From Vigna angularis (taxonomy: Eukaryota > Streptophyta > Magnoliopsida > Fabales > Fabaceae): a stretch of 64,000 nt of DNA. The translations under genes were made by a program, and so were the position numbers. Where the stretch lies: the NCBI RefSeq assembly GCF_016808095.1, contig NC_068979.1:26490960-26554959 (forward strand), given 5' to 3'. Below, in pieces: positions 33,435 through 44,161 of this stretch (position 1 is its first letter; each line of letters begins with the position of its first letter). The notes under the pieces are model-generated. The model was not told the origin of the DNA. It made no database searches and saw only the letters and a list, made by a program, of their open reading frames with translations.

Positions 33435-34190
33435 AGTGTAGTTTTATCTTCAGTGGCATGCCATTGAAGTTCCAGACACTACACTGTGGTTTGCAATTCT
33501 GTTATCTCCTCTTACATCAGAAACAGGAGAAATTGGAGACCATGCAGCTAAAATCTTAACCCCTGGAGCAGCTAAATCAGGCTGCAAAATCAAGAAATGG
33601 TTAGAATAAGCAAACTGTTTCTTTGAAAATACAAATTGATATGCATATTACCTTTAGAATGTTTGGAGTGATTGCATTTGGTCCTCTAGATGAGAATGAA
33701 TCTATGTAAGGGGCTACTGAGTCTTTACCTTCATTACTCTTAAATATAGTAGCAGTGGGATTACTGTATAATATGCAGTTAATATAATATAAATCAGTCA
33801 TATGTATACACGAATGAAAATTGCTCCTGTGTAGTAAATATACCTTGTTAGATTTATGTAAGAATGTATGAGTGCCCCATTTCTAAGGCCAAGTTGAACC
33901 GTTGGCAATGCATAGATAGAAGTCACCATCACACAAAACAATTTTCCCCTTCACCAAATTCTCGTCTAAGGAATGTTGGATGCAAAACCTAAGTAGTCAT
34001 GGTGTAAGGATACAGAAATAAGACTCACTAAATGTAATTGTAAAATTGTTACCAGAGAGAAAGATTAGATTTTGGTACCTAGATATGGAACTATTGTATC
34101 CACCATTGATGTTTGGTGCATTTCCAGCATAAATTAATGGAAAGCTCTCGTTTTTCAAATCAAATGAATTGATTGAAACTCCCTGAATAT
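33435..34190 (-). pseudogene. Captured subtilase (subtilisin-like protease) fragments
   Basis: On the minus strand, from the right: GVSINSFDLKNESFPLIYAG and APNINGGYN, then SLDENLVKGKIVLCDG. VAPYIDSFSSRGPNAITPNILK follows, an intron, then PDLAAPGVKILAAWSPISPV, and finally SVVSGTSMACH with the catalytic serine block at about 33446-33470. These are the PA-domain and C-terminal catalytic parts of a plant subtilase, in correct order with at least one intron retained. Several stops and frameshifts are present. It lies between the two halves of the NIPA fragment, on the opposite strand. Confidence 0.87.
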
Positions 34191-34447
34191 TTAGTATGAT
34201 TTATGAGGTTAATTAGTTAAAACAAAGGAAGACTTGCCATTGATCACAATATAAGGCTTCACTAGCAAGGTTAACATTAATTATCACTTTTTTCTTAATG
34301 AAGAGTAAATTGAAACAAAAAAGAATATAACCAAAGTGAGTTATGGTAATATAAATATGATGTAAGACCAAAACATTTATACTCTGAATTAGTATAATGT
34401 TATTCATAGTAGCTCCTTCATTACGAAGGTCTTCTCCGTGCTTGCAG

Positions 34448-35037
34448 CTTTTCTAGCATATGGGGGCTCAGTAATAGTATTGGTATTCATTCTGGTCTTC
34501 CATTTTGCACCAAAATGTGGGCATACAAATGTGCTAGTTTATATTGGCATTTGTTCATTGATGGGTTCCCTCTCTGTAAGTAAATTAAATGTTTTCTCTC
34601 TTGTTAAATCTTATGTTTGATGATTGATCTACACTTCATAGTATACAATCCGAGGAATATGATTTCATGTTCAAAGTAATCTGGTCTTTACTATTCACTA
34701 CTGTGTTCTAGTAATGAATTTCATAAATAGACTTTCAGCTTCCATACGGTTTTTATATATTTTTTACTTGCATAATTATTTCTATAATAATACTTACTGA
34801 AAAATGTTTGCTTTTCACTACAATAATAGTGAGGCTGATCTACGTTGGATTGCTATAATTTTACAGGTGATGAGTGTTAAGGCCCTCGGGACTTCTTTGA
34901 AGTTAACTTTTGAAGGGAAAAATCAGTTGATCTACCCAGAGACATGGTTTTTTATGTTAGTTGTGGCTATATGTGTCATCATGCAAATGAATTATCTTCA
35001 TAATGTTTCTTTTGAAGATTGCCAAGAATGTAAATGA
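34448..35037 (+). pseudogene. Captured NIPA-type Mg transporter, later exons
   Basis: Exon 34448-34575 encodes AFLAYGGSVIVLVFILVFHF, APKCGHTNVLVYIGICSLMG. Exon 34867-35037 encodes VMSVKALGTSLKLTFEGKNQ, LIYPETWFFMLVVAICVIMQ, MNYL and then departs from the family, ending at a stop at 35035-35037. Splice sites are intact (GCAG, GTAAGT and ACAG). Same gene and strand as 32793-33086. The internal exons between them are replaced by subtilase DNA. Confidence 0.88.
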
Positions 35038-35319
35038 CGATTCATAACGATTCATAAGAGCTTTCTATTTACAATTAGATTTTATAATTTGTAGCCTTTT
35101 TTCTTCTGGAGATATATGTATTGGAATATAAGAATCATACTTTATTCTTTGTTGAATGACAAAAGATTACATTCATTCTTACCTTCTTCAAGATATATGT
35201 TCCGGAATATGATTTAACTTGAAAGGAAATTATAGAGTTCATCGCATTACCAGTTGCATTACAATTTGGTAGAGATTTTAAATGTAGTTCATTGATTCTT
35301 TATCCTTTAATCCTGCCTG

Positions 35320-35520
35320 ATTTTTACCGAAGGCTTTTGCCCTTCGGTAATTACCGAAGGCTTTTGGCCCTCGGTAATTACCGAAGGCCAAAAGCCGTCG
35401 GTAATTGTTAGCGACAAGGGATTTATCGACGGTTTGTTGGCCGTCGGTAAGCCGTCGGTAAATGTCCTTTTCCGACGGCTTTTGGCTGTTTCCGAGGGAT
35501 TTCGGCCTTCGGTAATGCCC
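35320..35520. repeat. CACTA-1 subterminal inverted repeats
   Basis: At least ten copies of CCGAAGGC / GCCTTCGGTAA and CCGTCGGTAA in both orientations. Such clusters are the transposase-binding regions of CACTA elements. The open frames here are by-products of the repeats. Confidence 0.85.
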
Positions 35521-37019
35521 TTTTTTTTTGTAGTGATCAGAAGATCTTTGTTTCGGCAGGAGGATACCATAATATTCCATCTCTTGGAGAGAGCTAAATA
35601 TTCTCAGGATTCCGTTGAATATGAAAATAATGATGATTTAAAAGGATCTATTATTGTTAAGAAATTGGTCTTGCAAGATGAAATGCTCCATAATCAGGTT
35701 ATTACAATTCTAACAGTAAAAATATATTGAATGAAAAAGAGCCATGATTTAACCGTTTTTGTTTTTCTTCCATTTGGAATCAGTTGGGAAGATACAAATG
35801 TGAGGAAGAAAACCCTTTCTTCCCTCAGTTCTTAGTCGATCCAATACGTCCTGATCTGCAATACTCCAAGGTTTTGGATTTCTATCTTCTTTCATGCTAT
35901 GTAAGATCAAAATTTATTTAATTTGTTCCAGTTGTATTTTGACTAATCTACTTTCCATTTTTCTGTGTATTTATTCCTAGGTTCTGCATCCCTGTGCTCA
36001 TTCCATCAATATAAATAAAAAGATTTGGAATACATATTTTGAGAAAATCCTCCCAGAATTGGTAAAAGCAAGAAATGATGATGAGAGTATCATAGAATTG
36101 GTACAAGAAAGAAATGATGATGACTCTGGATCTATTGCTGATTGTGACTCTCTTTGCTTACAGGTACTGTTAAGATTCAATACTCGTTTTCAAGTCATAG
36201 TGCTCACAAACATAAATTCTATACCATAAGGTGTTTTATGAGGTGAAAATACATGAAATATTTTTTATTGTTACATTTCGAATACATGAGTTATTTTTAT
36301 ATTCATTTCCATGTCCTATATTAAAACAGATTATTTTGTTCTGAAATCAACATTTTATTAGAAAAACTATACATCACTTGGTGAGAGATATTCTAATACT
36401 ATGTGATGAAATAATTCTACTAAAATTTTACAACCTTATGAGTTCTTTTTTCATAGTTTGATACAAATATAGATCATTTGTTCTAATGCTTCATAACCAT
36501 TGCAGGCTCTCTCAAAGATAATTCACTACGGCAAATTTGTTGCTGAGGCAAAGTTCCAAGAAGTCTCTTCTAAATATGAAGCTGCAATTAAAGCAAAAGT
36601 AAACTTTTGCACAATTAATTAATCATATTTTCTATTGTGATTCTGAATATGTCCAAGTTATTTAATTTTCTGATGTTATATTATTTTGGACCTCTTTCAG
36701 GACAGGGAACTACTGTTGGAGTTGCTGACAGATAAAACTGAGGAGGCGATAGTGAAGAAGAGAGTAGAACTGAAGGCCACAATATTTGGCCAAGTGGTGC
36801 AGATTGATGAAGCATACAATGTAGTCAATCCTACTTATAAAATCAAGCCAAGTTTTATTGTAGAACTCTTTGAAAACAATATTATACCTCTTAGTAAAGA
36901 GGTGCAAGTGGAGTACCTGTTAAGAAGACTTGACTAAACAAAGAGATGGTGACCCTGGCATAGGGTTTTGATTGTCTTTCCTTATCATTAAGGGTGTTTT
37001 AAGAAACTTAAGTTTCATA

Positions 37020-37440
37020 AAATAAAAGTGTGTACTATTATAATTTTAAATATTTGATAAATTAATAATATGTTTGAAATAAAATATACATATATCAATA
37101 TTTTGTATTAAAATATTGGTACGGTATATGATATTCCACGCATTGCTAGTCTTTTTAAGGTCTGGTATTTGTCTTTCATTGTCATTATCAGCTTCACTTT
37201 TATGAAATTCAATAAAAATGGAAACAATATTGCAATATTGTATCAACTTTTTACCTTGATATCAAATTTATATTCTATTTTTTTCAAAACCTCTTATCTT
37301 TTTCTCATCAAAATTCTCTTTCCCTAATAGGGTCAAGTGACTATTTTTTTTTTCTTCTTCTCCCTCATTTCTAATGGGTTTTTCTAGTTTCAATTTGTTC
37401 ATTCTTTTGTACTAAAATTGATTAGTGTTGAGTACGTAAA
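37020..37440 (+). pseudogene. Truncated extra 5' end of the chorismate mutase gene
   Basis: Starting just after the copy 1 3' UTR, the sequence repeats the promoter region and exon 1a. ATGGAAACAATATTGCAAT lies at about 37218, followed by text corresponding to the transit peptide and then the beginning of intron 1 (TAGTTTCAATTTGTTC). Frame is lost and nothing downstream of exon 1a follows. The same remnant follows copy 2 at 53700-54024. Confidence 0.75.
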
Positions 37441-37790
37441 TATTAAAAAAAGTATAAACAAATTAATTGTTTGCTAGCTATTTTGGATGAGGTATATTAG
37501 TTAAATAAGTCTTGTAGTAAAGATTAATATGATCGTTGAAGAAATAAAAGAAGTTAATAGTATTTAGTAGTTTTAGAAGTGACGTAAAAAGTAATATGCG
37601 TAAATATAAAATTTAAATATGTTGGAGAAATTATTGTTTGTATTTAAGATAAAGATAAATGTGTACTATTATAATTTTAAATATTTGAAATGAAATATAT
37701 ATACATATGTTAAGGTTGTTTTCTGACATTTTCTATATAAATATGGCATTTAGTATGATAATTTTTCACACAGTTAGTCAAATCCATACA
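37441..37790 (+). promoter_or_regulatory. Orphan chorismate mutase promoter copy
   Basis: Repeats 30541-30880, including TATAAATA at 37736-37743 and TATGGCATTTAGTATGAT, then diverges before the start codon. No gene follows. It is part of a small series of iterated 5' ends. Confidence 0.6.
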
Positions 37791-39297
37791 TTCTGATTGG
37801 AGCCCGCCGCCATTTGGTGAACCATGATGACTATGGTCATCATTCTCATAACCGCAACCAGTTCATGATTGACGAAGTTATTAGGAATAGTTTCACTCTT
37901 TAATTATACTTTTGCGCTGTAAAGGAAGAAAAGTCCATGAAGAAAGCAAGAAGGTTGACATGTTTAAAAAAAAAATGTGACATTACACATCGTTAGTCAC
38001 CTAGAAAAACCTAACATTGTTAGTGACGGAAGACTGTGTTTGCTTGTAGGTAATTTATTGTTTAAATTAATTTGTGGAGATGGATGGGAGAAAGAGATGA
38101 TGTTCGTTTTGAGGGAATTACAAATAATGAAATGCGATTATTTGTAGGATAATCACTTTTTCTATCACCCGGTGATATGCAATGATTTGGAAGGATTTAA
38201 TATAAAATTTTATCTTTATCCAATTTTGCATATGTACGAATATAACTTGCTGGATCGATTCCAAGTAAAAGTATTTAATTTCAAAACAGTGTTTGATGAA
38301 TTTTAAAAATCTAATGAACCAAAAATTCAAACAACAGACCTCCATGCATTAAATAATAATAATAATAATAGTATTTTAAAAATTAATTTTTATTTTTTTT
38401 TCTCTTTATACTAATTAAACAAATTTTTTTATCTCTTTAATAACTATGGACAATTTGATAATCTTTCATTTACATCAATTAAACAAATTTTTTTATCAGT
38501 CACATCAATCAAATCTTACACTAATTCTCACAAACATTACTTCTAAATCTATTCTCAATTACCCACAAATCCACTCAAAAAAACAGTAAATAAATTACCC
38601 TCAAATTCATTCAATTACTCTTCCCCAAATCATTTCCCACAAATCAATGCAACCGAACAAAGCCTAAATCCTAGACTTTCTAAAAAGACAGATATAAAAA
38701 TGGATTAAAATATCGAAGAGGAATAAAAATTAAAATTATGTTATAGTTTAAGATAAAAACATATTTAATTCTATAAAAGTTAGTGTTGGAAAATGAAAAA
38801 AAGATGATGATAATACTTGTATTTGTGGTTGGATTTTGTAAAAGAATAATTAGCAAATGTATATATGTTTATGAAAAATAATTTTTAATTTATATTTTTG
38901 TTTAATGAGTTAGATAAATAAAATTAATTTATAAGATAATTATATATAAAAAAATTTAAGGTAGTAATAATTTGATTGTGTTATAGTAATATTAAATTGG
39001 TAAAATTATTTAGTATAATTTAAAAAAAAAAATTGTAGTAGATAAGAATTGAAGTTTTAATAAAATGAAGATGAGAAAAAATAATCTAGTAATATTGTAG
39101 AAGTGTTGTCATTTTTTTGGATATAGTAAAATTGAAAATTGTATATTCATTAGTTTGAAATAATTTACTTAATAACAATTAGGAAACTAAAAGTTGATAG
39201 TTATTGTTTACTCATTGTTTATTTTAATATCAATGTTGATAGTTATTGTTGCAATTGAAACAATTTGATTTGTTACTGATAATGTATGATAGGCAAT
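37791..39297. other. Spacer without genes; right part duplicated at 59360
   Basis: No credible coding sequence. From about 38800 to 39297 it matches 59360-60145. The copy here keeps the empty site TAATTTGAT (38968-38976) of the MITE present at 59534-59827. Confidence 0.6.
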
Positions 39298-40537
39298 TGA
39301 TAAGTGTCACAAATGAGCACTTATTTTAATCTTCTTTGATGTATTATGAAGTAAAATCTCATGAAAAGTTGTACAAAATGTATATATAATTGATTTTATA
39401 TCAATTTGAATGTTTTTGTGTGTTTATTTTGCAGATGAATAAGAATTGGAGAAGATAAAAAAGTCCTTAAAATTTCACTATTACTATTCACTGGGTACTA
39501 TTCACGCGTTGACCGACACTATTCATGCGTTGATCGACATTGTTCATGCGTTGACTGACATTGTTCATACGTTAATTTTCGCCCAACGAGTTGACCAGCG
39601 ACTTAACCTCTCTCGCCCAGCGAGCTGGTGCTGCTCGCCCAGCGAGCTGGTGCTGCTCGCCCAGCGAGCTGGTGCTGCTCGCCCAGCGAGCTGGTGCTGC
39701 TCGCCCAGCGAGCTGGTGCTGCTCGCCCAGCGAAAAATCACTTAAGACTCATCTCTTTAAAACTCGCGAAACCAGGCAGAGAAGGGCAGTTCTGAAGTGT
39801 GGGAACGCTACAGGCCTCTCCCAGCTCAAGTTTGGACGGTTCAAGGGCGCAAGAACACCATTTCTCACCATCCAATCCATCCATTTTCTTCCATCTTGCT
39901 TCCGCCATCTCTAGGAGTAGCTAAAACTCCACTTCATTGGGGTTAAAAGTAATGTATCAAAACTCTATGTAAACTTTGTTGTTCTATGTTAATCTTTGAT
40001 GAATCTTTTGTTCTATGCTTGTCATTCATGCTTAATAATGAAAATTTGAGCCATTAGAGTGATTTGAATAATTGGGAAATGCTAGGATCACAGACCTAGG
40101 TAGAACAACGAATAGAACTTAATTCTAGACATAGATTGAGAACTTTTTGGCATCAATTACATTGATCTTAATGCAAATATGAATTCTAAGGGATTAGAGT
40201 TTCTGTAAAAAGATTTAGAGCTTGTCATCTGAGCAATTGGAGACTTGTCTGCTTATGATGTTGATGCATGATTCTTGAGGAATTGTATTTGATAGTAAAG
40301 AACACTGAGTTTTGAACATGAAATTCAACCTAATGAACCTAAACTCGACTGTTTTTACCACTTTGCATATCTATATTTTATTCTGTATTGTGTAGAAAAA
40401 TACATTTGATAATCATATTTGACGCTAAATTAGTAAACTTTCACAATTAGCGAACCAAACAAATCTCTTGGGAAACGATATCCGGATTTACTGGTTTATT
40501 ACTTGAACGATTCGGTACACTTGCCGAGGTCCCAACA
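39298..40537 (+). mobile_element. Solo LTR of a Tat-like gypsy element (element V)
   Basis: TGATAAGTGTCAC to GAGGTCCCAACA, 1240 bp, flanked by GCAAT / GCAGT (39293-39297 and 40538-40542; one difference). Near its end it has the landmark CTCTTGGGAAACGATATCCGG and ACTTGAACGATTCGGTACACTTGCCGA shared with the element W LTR. No PBS or internal DNA adjoins either end. The paralogous block shows the empty site near 60150. Confidence 0.88.
39485..39735. repeat. GC-rich tandem arrays in the element V LTR
   Basis: Four 21-bp units (TTCATGCGTTGACTGACATTG type, about 39498-39580) precede about six 22-bp units CTCGCCCAGCGAGCTGGTGCTG (39609-39735), in which CTCGCCCAGCGAG is an imperfect palindrome. The 22-bp period yields long spurious frames. 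Confidence 0.9.
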
Positions 40538-40846
40538 GCAGTTAATTAATTTTGCTAATTAATTAGGCATGCAGTTGTGGCTTTACCATAGTTATTGGAT
40601 TGCTAACCTTAAAAATAATTCATATGAAAGTTGTTATACAAAACGTTCTTAATTATTAAGTTCATCCTTTATTTCTAAATGTTGTTATAAAAAAAATACA
40701 TTTTGTATGGTTAGATAGGAGACAACCTCAACATACATTTTATATGGTTTGGCAGGTCTACAACTTCAACAAGCTTGACAAGAGATAATATTAACAAGCT
40801 CAACAACCTTTATTTTTCGTTGAACATTGTACATGTGGGATATCTT

Positions 40847-40847
<1 letters not shown>

Positions 40848-40902
<55 letters not shown>
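40848..40902. repeat. AT microsatellite
   Basis: Pure AT dinucleotides, interrupted by CACTA-2 and resuming at 42733-42777. The paralogous site at about 60480 has only a short ATATATAT. Confidence 0.9.
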
Positions 40903-40905
<3 letters not shown>

Positions 40906-41214
40906 TAGTGCAACAAGGGGAAACGACAGCGGTTATTTTCGCCTATAGACAGCGGTTTTTGAACCGAGTCATATATAGGCGAGACAAAAAGTAAACAACT
41001 TTATGCCTCGGTTGGGAACCGAGACAAAAAAGTAGAGGATTTCGCCTCGGTTTAACAGAAACCGATGCAGTAGATTTTTCATTTTTTTATTTTTTTTCAA
41101 CATAATTTTATGCCTCGGTTCCTCTGAACCGAGGTAGTATGTCTTTTTTTATTTTAAGTTCCATTGCCATCAGGATTGAGAAGCCTTTATGGTTTAAAGA
41201 ATACATTTTAGTTT

Positions 41215-41487
41215 TAGTTCCCACTTCGGCACAAATTTTTCCAACAGTGGAAATAGTCTCCACAAGATATAATCCCCGCAAAGTGTCTGCCCCTAGAACT
41301 ATTGCATCACTATACACCGTAAAATGGAAAAACAAACAAAGTAAGATACAACCATTAATAAACAACATGAAGGTGGAAGAAATATTAACAAATAATCAGA
41401 AACAAGTTGTGAATCTAATGGACTAGATAATTTATAGAGGATGATACCATCAGCTTCTCGCAATATCTCGTCCAAATGAGTCAATCC
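41215..41487 (-). pseudogene. Captured pyruvate kinase fragments
   Basis: Two minus-strand exon pieces. 41437-41487 encodes GLTHLDEILREADGIIL, directly after an acceptor-like TTGTAACAG. About 41215-41320 encodes [20 protein letters not shown] then STVGKICAE. Both are hallmark cytosolic pyruvate kinase blocks in the correct order; about 60 residues that normally lie between them are missing. Pyruvate kinase converts PEP and ADP to pyruvate and ATP; this fragment cannot. Confidence 0.88.
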
Positions 41488-41639
41488 CTGTTACAATGTA
41501 CAAACAAAAGATGCAGTTCAAAAGCACACACCAATAATCGACTTTATGAAACTTCATCTTCTTCTAATCTTGGCTGAACGGTTTGCATTAAAATGGATTG
41601 AATTGAAGATGAATTGAAGAAATACCGATGGTAATCCTA

Positions 41640-42360
41640 GTACTGCTAGTGACCCACGCACATCATACTCGTCACTCCTAAAGAATCTAACATCAGGAGT
41701 CCACTCAGGAACCTTGTCTCTGAACAGTCTACCAGGTAATCCTGGTAACAATTCCTTGGAGCCACCTTTCTCTGCTGGCACCAACTCCTTGACCTCACCT
41801 TCCTCCGCAGAAAACTCGTACCATGTTGTTGTTGTTGTGGCCTTCTTGTTGTGTTCCAAAAGCAGCACCCTGGGATTCATCGTGGTTAGTCTCCAAGGCT
41901 GGCCAGGAGAATGAAGGGTCAAAGAGGGGATTGAAAAAGGAAGGACTTTGCGGCAAGAAGTCAGATCCATCAGTAGAACCCAACCAGATCCAACCAGATC
42001 CATGTTCATGATAGAACCCAACCAGATCCAACTCAAAAGGAAGGGTAGGTAAAGGGCGGTGGGCGGTGGTGGCACGACAGCAAGGGTAGTGGAGGCGCGG
42101 CGAGAAATGAGTGAATGAGTGGTGGTGGAGGCGCAGCAAGGGAGGGGAGCAGTGGTGGAGAACGCGACAGAGGCAGGGGGAGCGCCGCCACGGAGGCGCG
42201 ACGAGCAGCGGCGAGGGAGGCGCGACGAGCAGCGGCGGAGGAGGTGCGACGAGCAGCGGCGGGGGAGGCGCGGCGAGCAGCGGCGGAGGAGGCGCGACGA
42301 GCAGCGGCGGGGGAGGCGCGACGAGCAGCGGCGGGGAGGAGCGTCAAGCAGTGGCAGCAA
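41640..42360 (-). other. Unidentified open frame with GC-rich repeat, in CACTA-2
   Basis: A 268-codon minus-strand frame (41554-42360) begins in low-complexity Arg/Ser repeats made by a 24-bp unit (GGAGGCGCGACGAGCAGCGGC core, about 42180-42350). It then reads into a more protein-like part: [61 protein letters not shown] do not recognise the second part. It may be another captured exon. The first part is probably not a real protein. Confidence 0.4.
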
Positions 42361-42729
42361 TGGTGGAGATGCAGAGGAAGAAGAAAGTTGGACGGCTTTT
42401 GGATGCTGCGGAGATAAAAGAAGAACGAAGAGCGCTTAGGGTTAATGAAACAATACTGCTTCGTTATTCACCTGACCCGATGCTAAACATGAATTATACG
42501 CCTCGGTGCACACACAACCGAAGCATAAAAGCTTCGTTCAAATTTACAAAGACCTTACTGCCTCGGGTCCAAGTGCAACCGATGCCAATATACACTTTAT
42601 GCCTCGGTTTTTCTTGAACCGAGGTCTATAAGTTCGCTAAAATATCAAAAATGCCACCGCGTTTTCATTTGTTTCGGCTTTCGTAGAACCGATGTCTATA
42701 TGACGCGTTAAAAACCAGTTTTTTTACTA

Positions 42730-42732
<3 letters not shown>

Positions 42733-42780
<48 letters not shown>

Positions 42781-44161
42781 ATTTTTTCACAACATTTATA
42801 TATCTCAATTGTCATGAAAAAAATGTTTGCAATTTTTACAAAAGATCTCTAATTCAACCAAACAAGTTTGACAATTATCAAATCAGACCAAATAGTCCAA
42901 CAATTATCTAGATCATCTGACAAAAGAACCTACATTCAGTTGGAGGTTATGAATGTCGTCTACATTCGGTTGCTGACTAGAAGATGCCTATGCCAGTCGT
43001 ATATAATTGTCGACACAGTTATCTTGAGAACTACTAACATTTTCAATATCGTATATGCAAACCTTGTATCTTCCATTTGTAGTCTTTAACCAACATCGAT
43101 TTCTCAATCTTTTCTCCTCTGCAAGGTCTAGGGGATTAGATGTTGATGCACCGACATTTGCCCTCTTAGATGATACCTATTATACATCCACTTAAAAAAT
43201 ATTGGGCAATAATTAATACAAGCATAGTCAAGGTAAACTTGCACTTGGAAACACGATTCATAAGAACGAAACATCGTCCTTTTGGTTATGTTTTCATGAC
43301 AAAAATAGTAGCTTGATCAAGGGAGAAAGTTATTAACTCAAAGGTCATGAACCAAGGCACATCCAGAAATATATTCCACAAATCAGATTTTAAACCATGT
43401 TAAATATTGGGTCAAAATTTATGTAAATTATTGGCCGACATATTGGCCATGGTTCAATAATCAACAAGCTCGTACAGAGAGCTTCACATGACCTAAGAGT
43501 AGTGATCACAACCTATGAGGGAAAGCACAATCATAATGAGCTTCACATGACCTAAGAGTAGTGATCACAACCTATGAGGGAAAGCACAATCATAATGTGC
43601 CGACAACACGTGACAATGGCAACAACTCTATGAGCACAACAATGTGATTTCGAGAGTATCTTTGAGACATTCTCAAACAAAAATTTTATAATTTCTGGAA
43701 TAGGTCAAAGCCTACTCGAACTTGCTACTCCACCTAGACTTAGTTTAGAGCCTTCTAACAACACTAACCTACCTAACTTTTAACCAATTTAATTTTATAT
43801 CATGATCTTATTATCTATCCTTACCATAGCCAACCATACAAAGCATGCATCAACAACATCATCATTCAAACCTTATGCATATAGTTTCAGAAAATTTGGA
43901 TACCAATTATTACATTAAATTCATTAAGTAATCTTATCAAAAACATTAAACTAAACAGAAAAGTTATTTACTTAAAGATCATAATGTTCAATATATTTAC
44001 TCATAAGCAAGTTCAATATATTATCATTGACTTAATAAATCTTACCCTTTTGAGGTGCTTTTCTTTTCAATCCTAAAAGCTTCCTCACATTATCAATTTT
44101 AACCTTAAAATACTTTGTAGTACTGTATCATACCAATTGCAGTAGAGAAACCTATATTAAT
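42733..44161. other. AT microsatellite, block repeat remnants, 59-bp tandem duplication
   Basis: AT run at 42733-42777. 42840-42930 matches 60560-60630. A 59-bp unit (GAGCTTCACATGACC start) is perfectly duplicated in tandem at 43479-43537 and 43538-43596. No gene was recognised. Confidence 0.65.

Larger units (their letters stand above)
31611..35535 (+). mobile_element. CACTA-1: gene-capturing (Pack-type) CACTA element in a chorismate mutase exon
   Basis: Begins CACTACAAGAAACGGG and ends CTTTTTTTTTGTAGTG, with the three-base TSD ATC (31608-31610 and 35536-35538). Subterminal repeats of TTACCGAAGG / CCTTCGGTAA and CCGTCGGTAA crowd both ends (31630-31700 and 35325-35520). No transposase is present. 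The 3.9-kb body carries pieces of a RING-H2 gene, a NIPA transporter gene with introns, and a subtilase on the other strand. The chorismate mutase frame resumes exactly at the TSD. Confidence 0.93.
30960..36937 (+). pseudogene. Chorismate mutase copy 1, disrupted by a CACTA element
   Basis: Plastid-type chorismate mutase (chorismate to prephenate, towards Phe and Tyr). Exons read: 1a 30960-31135; 1b 31553-31610 continuing at 35539-35697 after the CACTA insert; 2 35784-35870; 3 35981-36163; 4 36506-36598; 5 36701-36937, with all introns GT-AG. The transit-peptide-like start has a 12-residue duplication (ILQLQPHLNIKS then ILQFQPHLNIKS). Conserved blocks are LFRQEDTIIFHLLERA, HSININKKIWNTYF, IIHYGKFVAEAKFQ, KKRVELKA and the terminal KEVQVEYLLRRLD. 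Removing the element with one TSD copy leaves a continuous frame across DLDNIRRS. A catalytic arginine before IHYGKF is isoleucine here, and the threonine before KEVQVEYLL is serine, so decay may not be due to the insertion alone. Confidence 0.9.
40903..42732. mobile_element. CACTA-2: gene-capturing CACTA element in an AT microsatellite
   Basis: Begins CACTAGTGCAAC and ends TTTTTACTAGTA, with TAT on both sides (not informative in an AT run). Both ends carry GCCTCGGTT / AACCGAGG subterminal repeats in both orientations. The body has pyruvate kinase fragments and a GC-rich repeat on the minus strand. The paralogous block lacks it (near 60481-60489). Related ends occur at 62433. Confidence 0.82.

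Noticed and set aside
42111..42617. Gly/Ala/Arg-rich frames in CACTA-2
   Set aside because: Produced by a 24-bp GC-rich unit; three plus-strand frames are open simultaneously.
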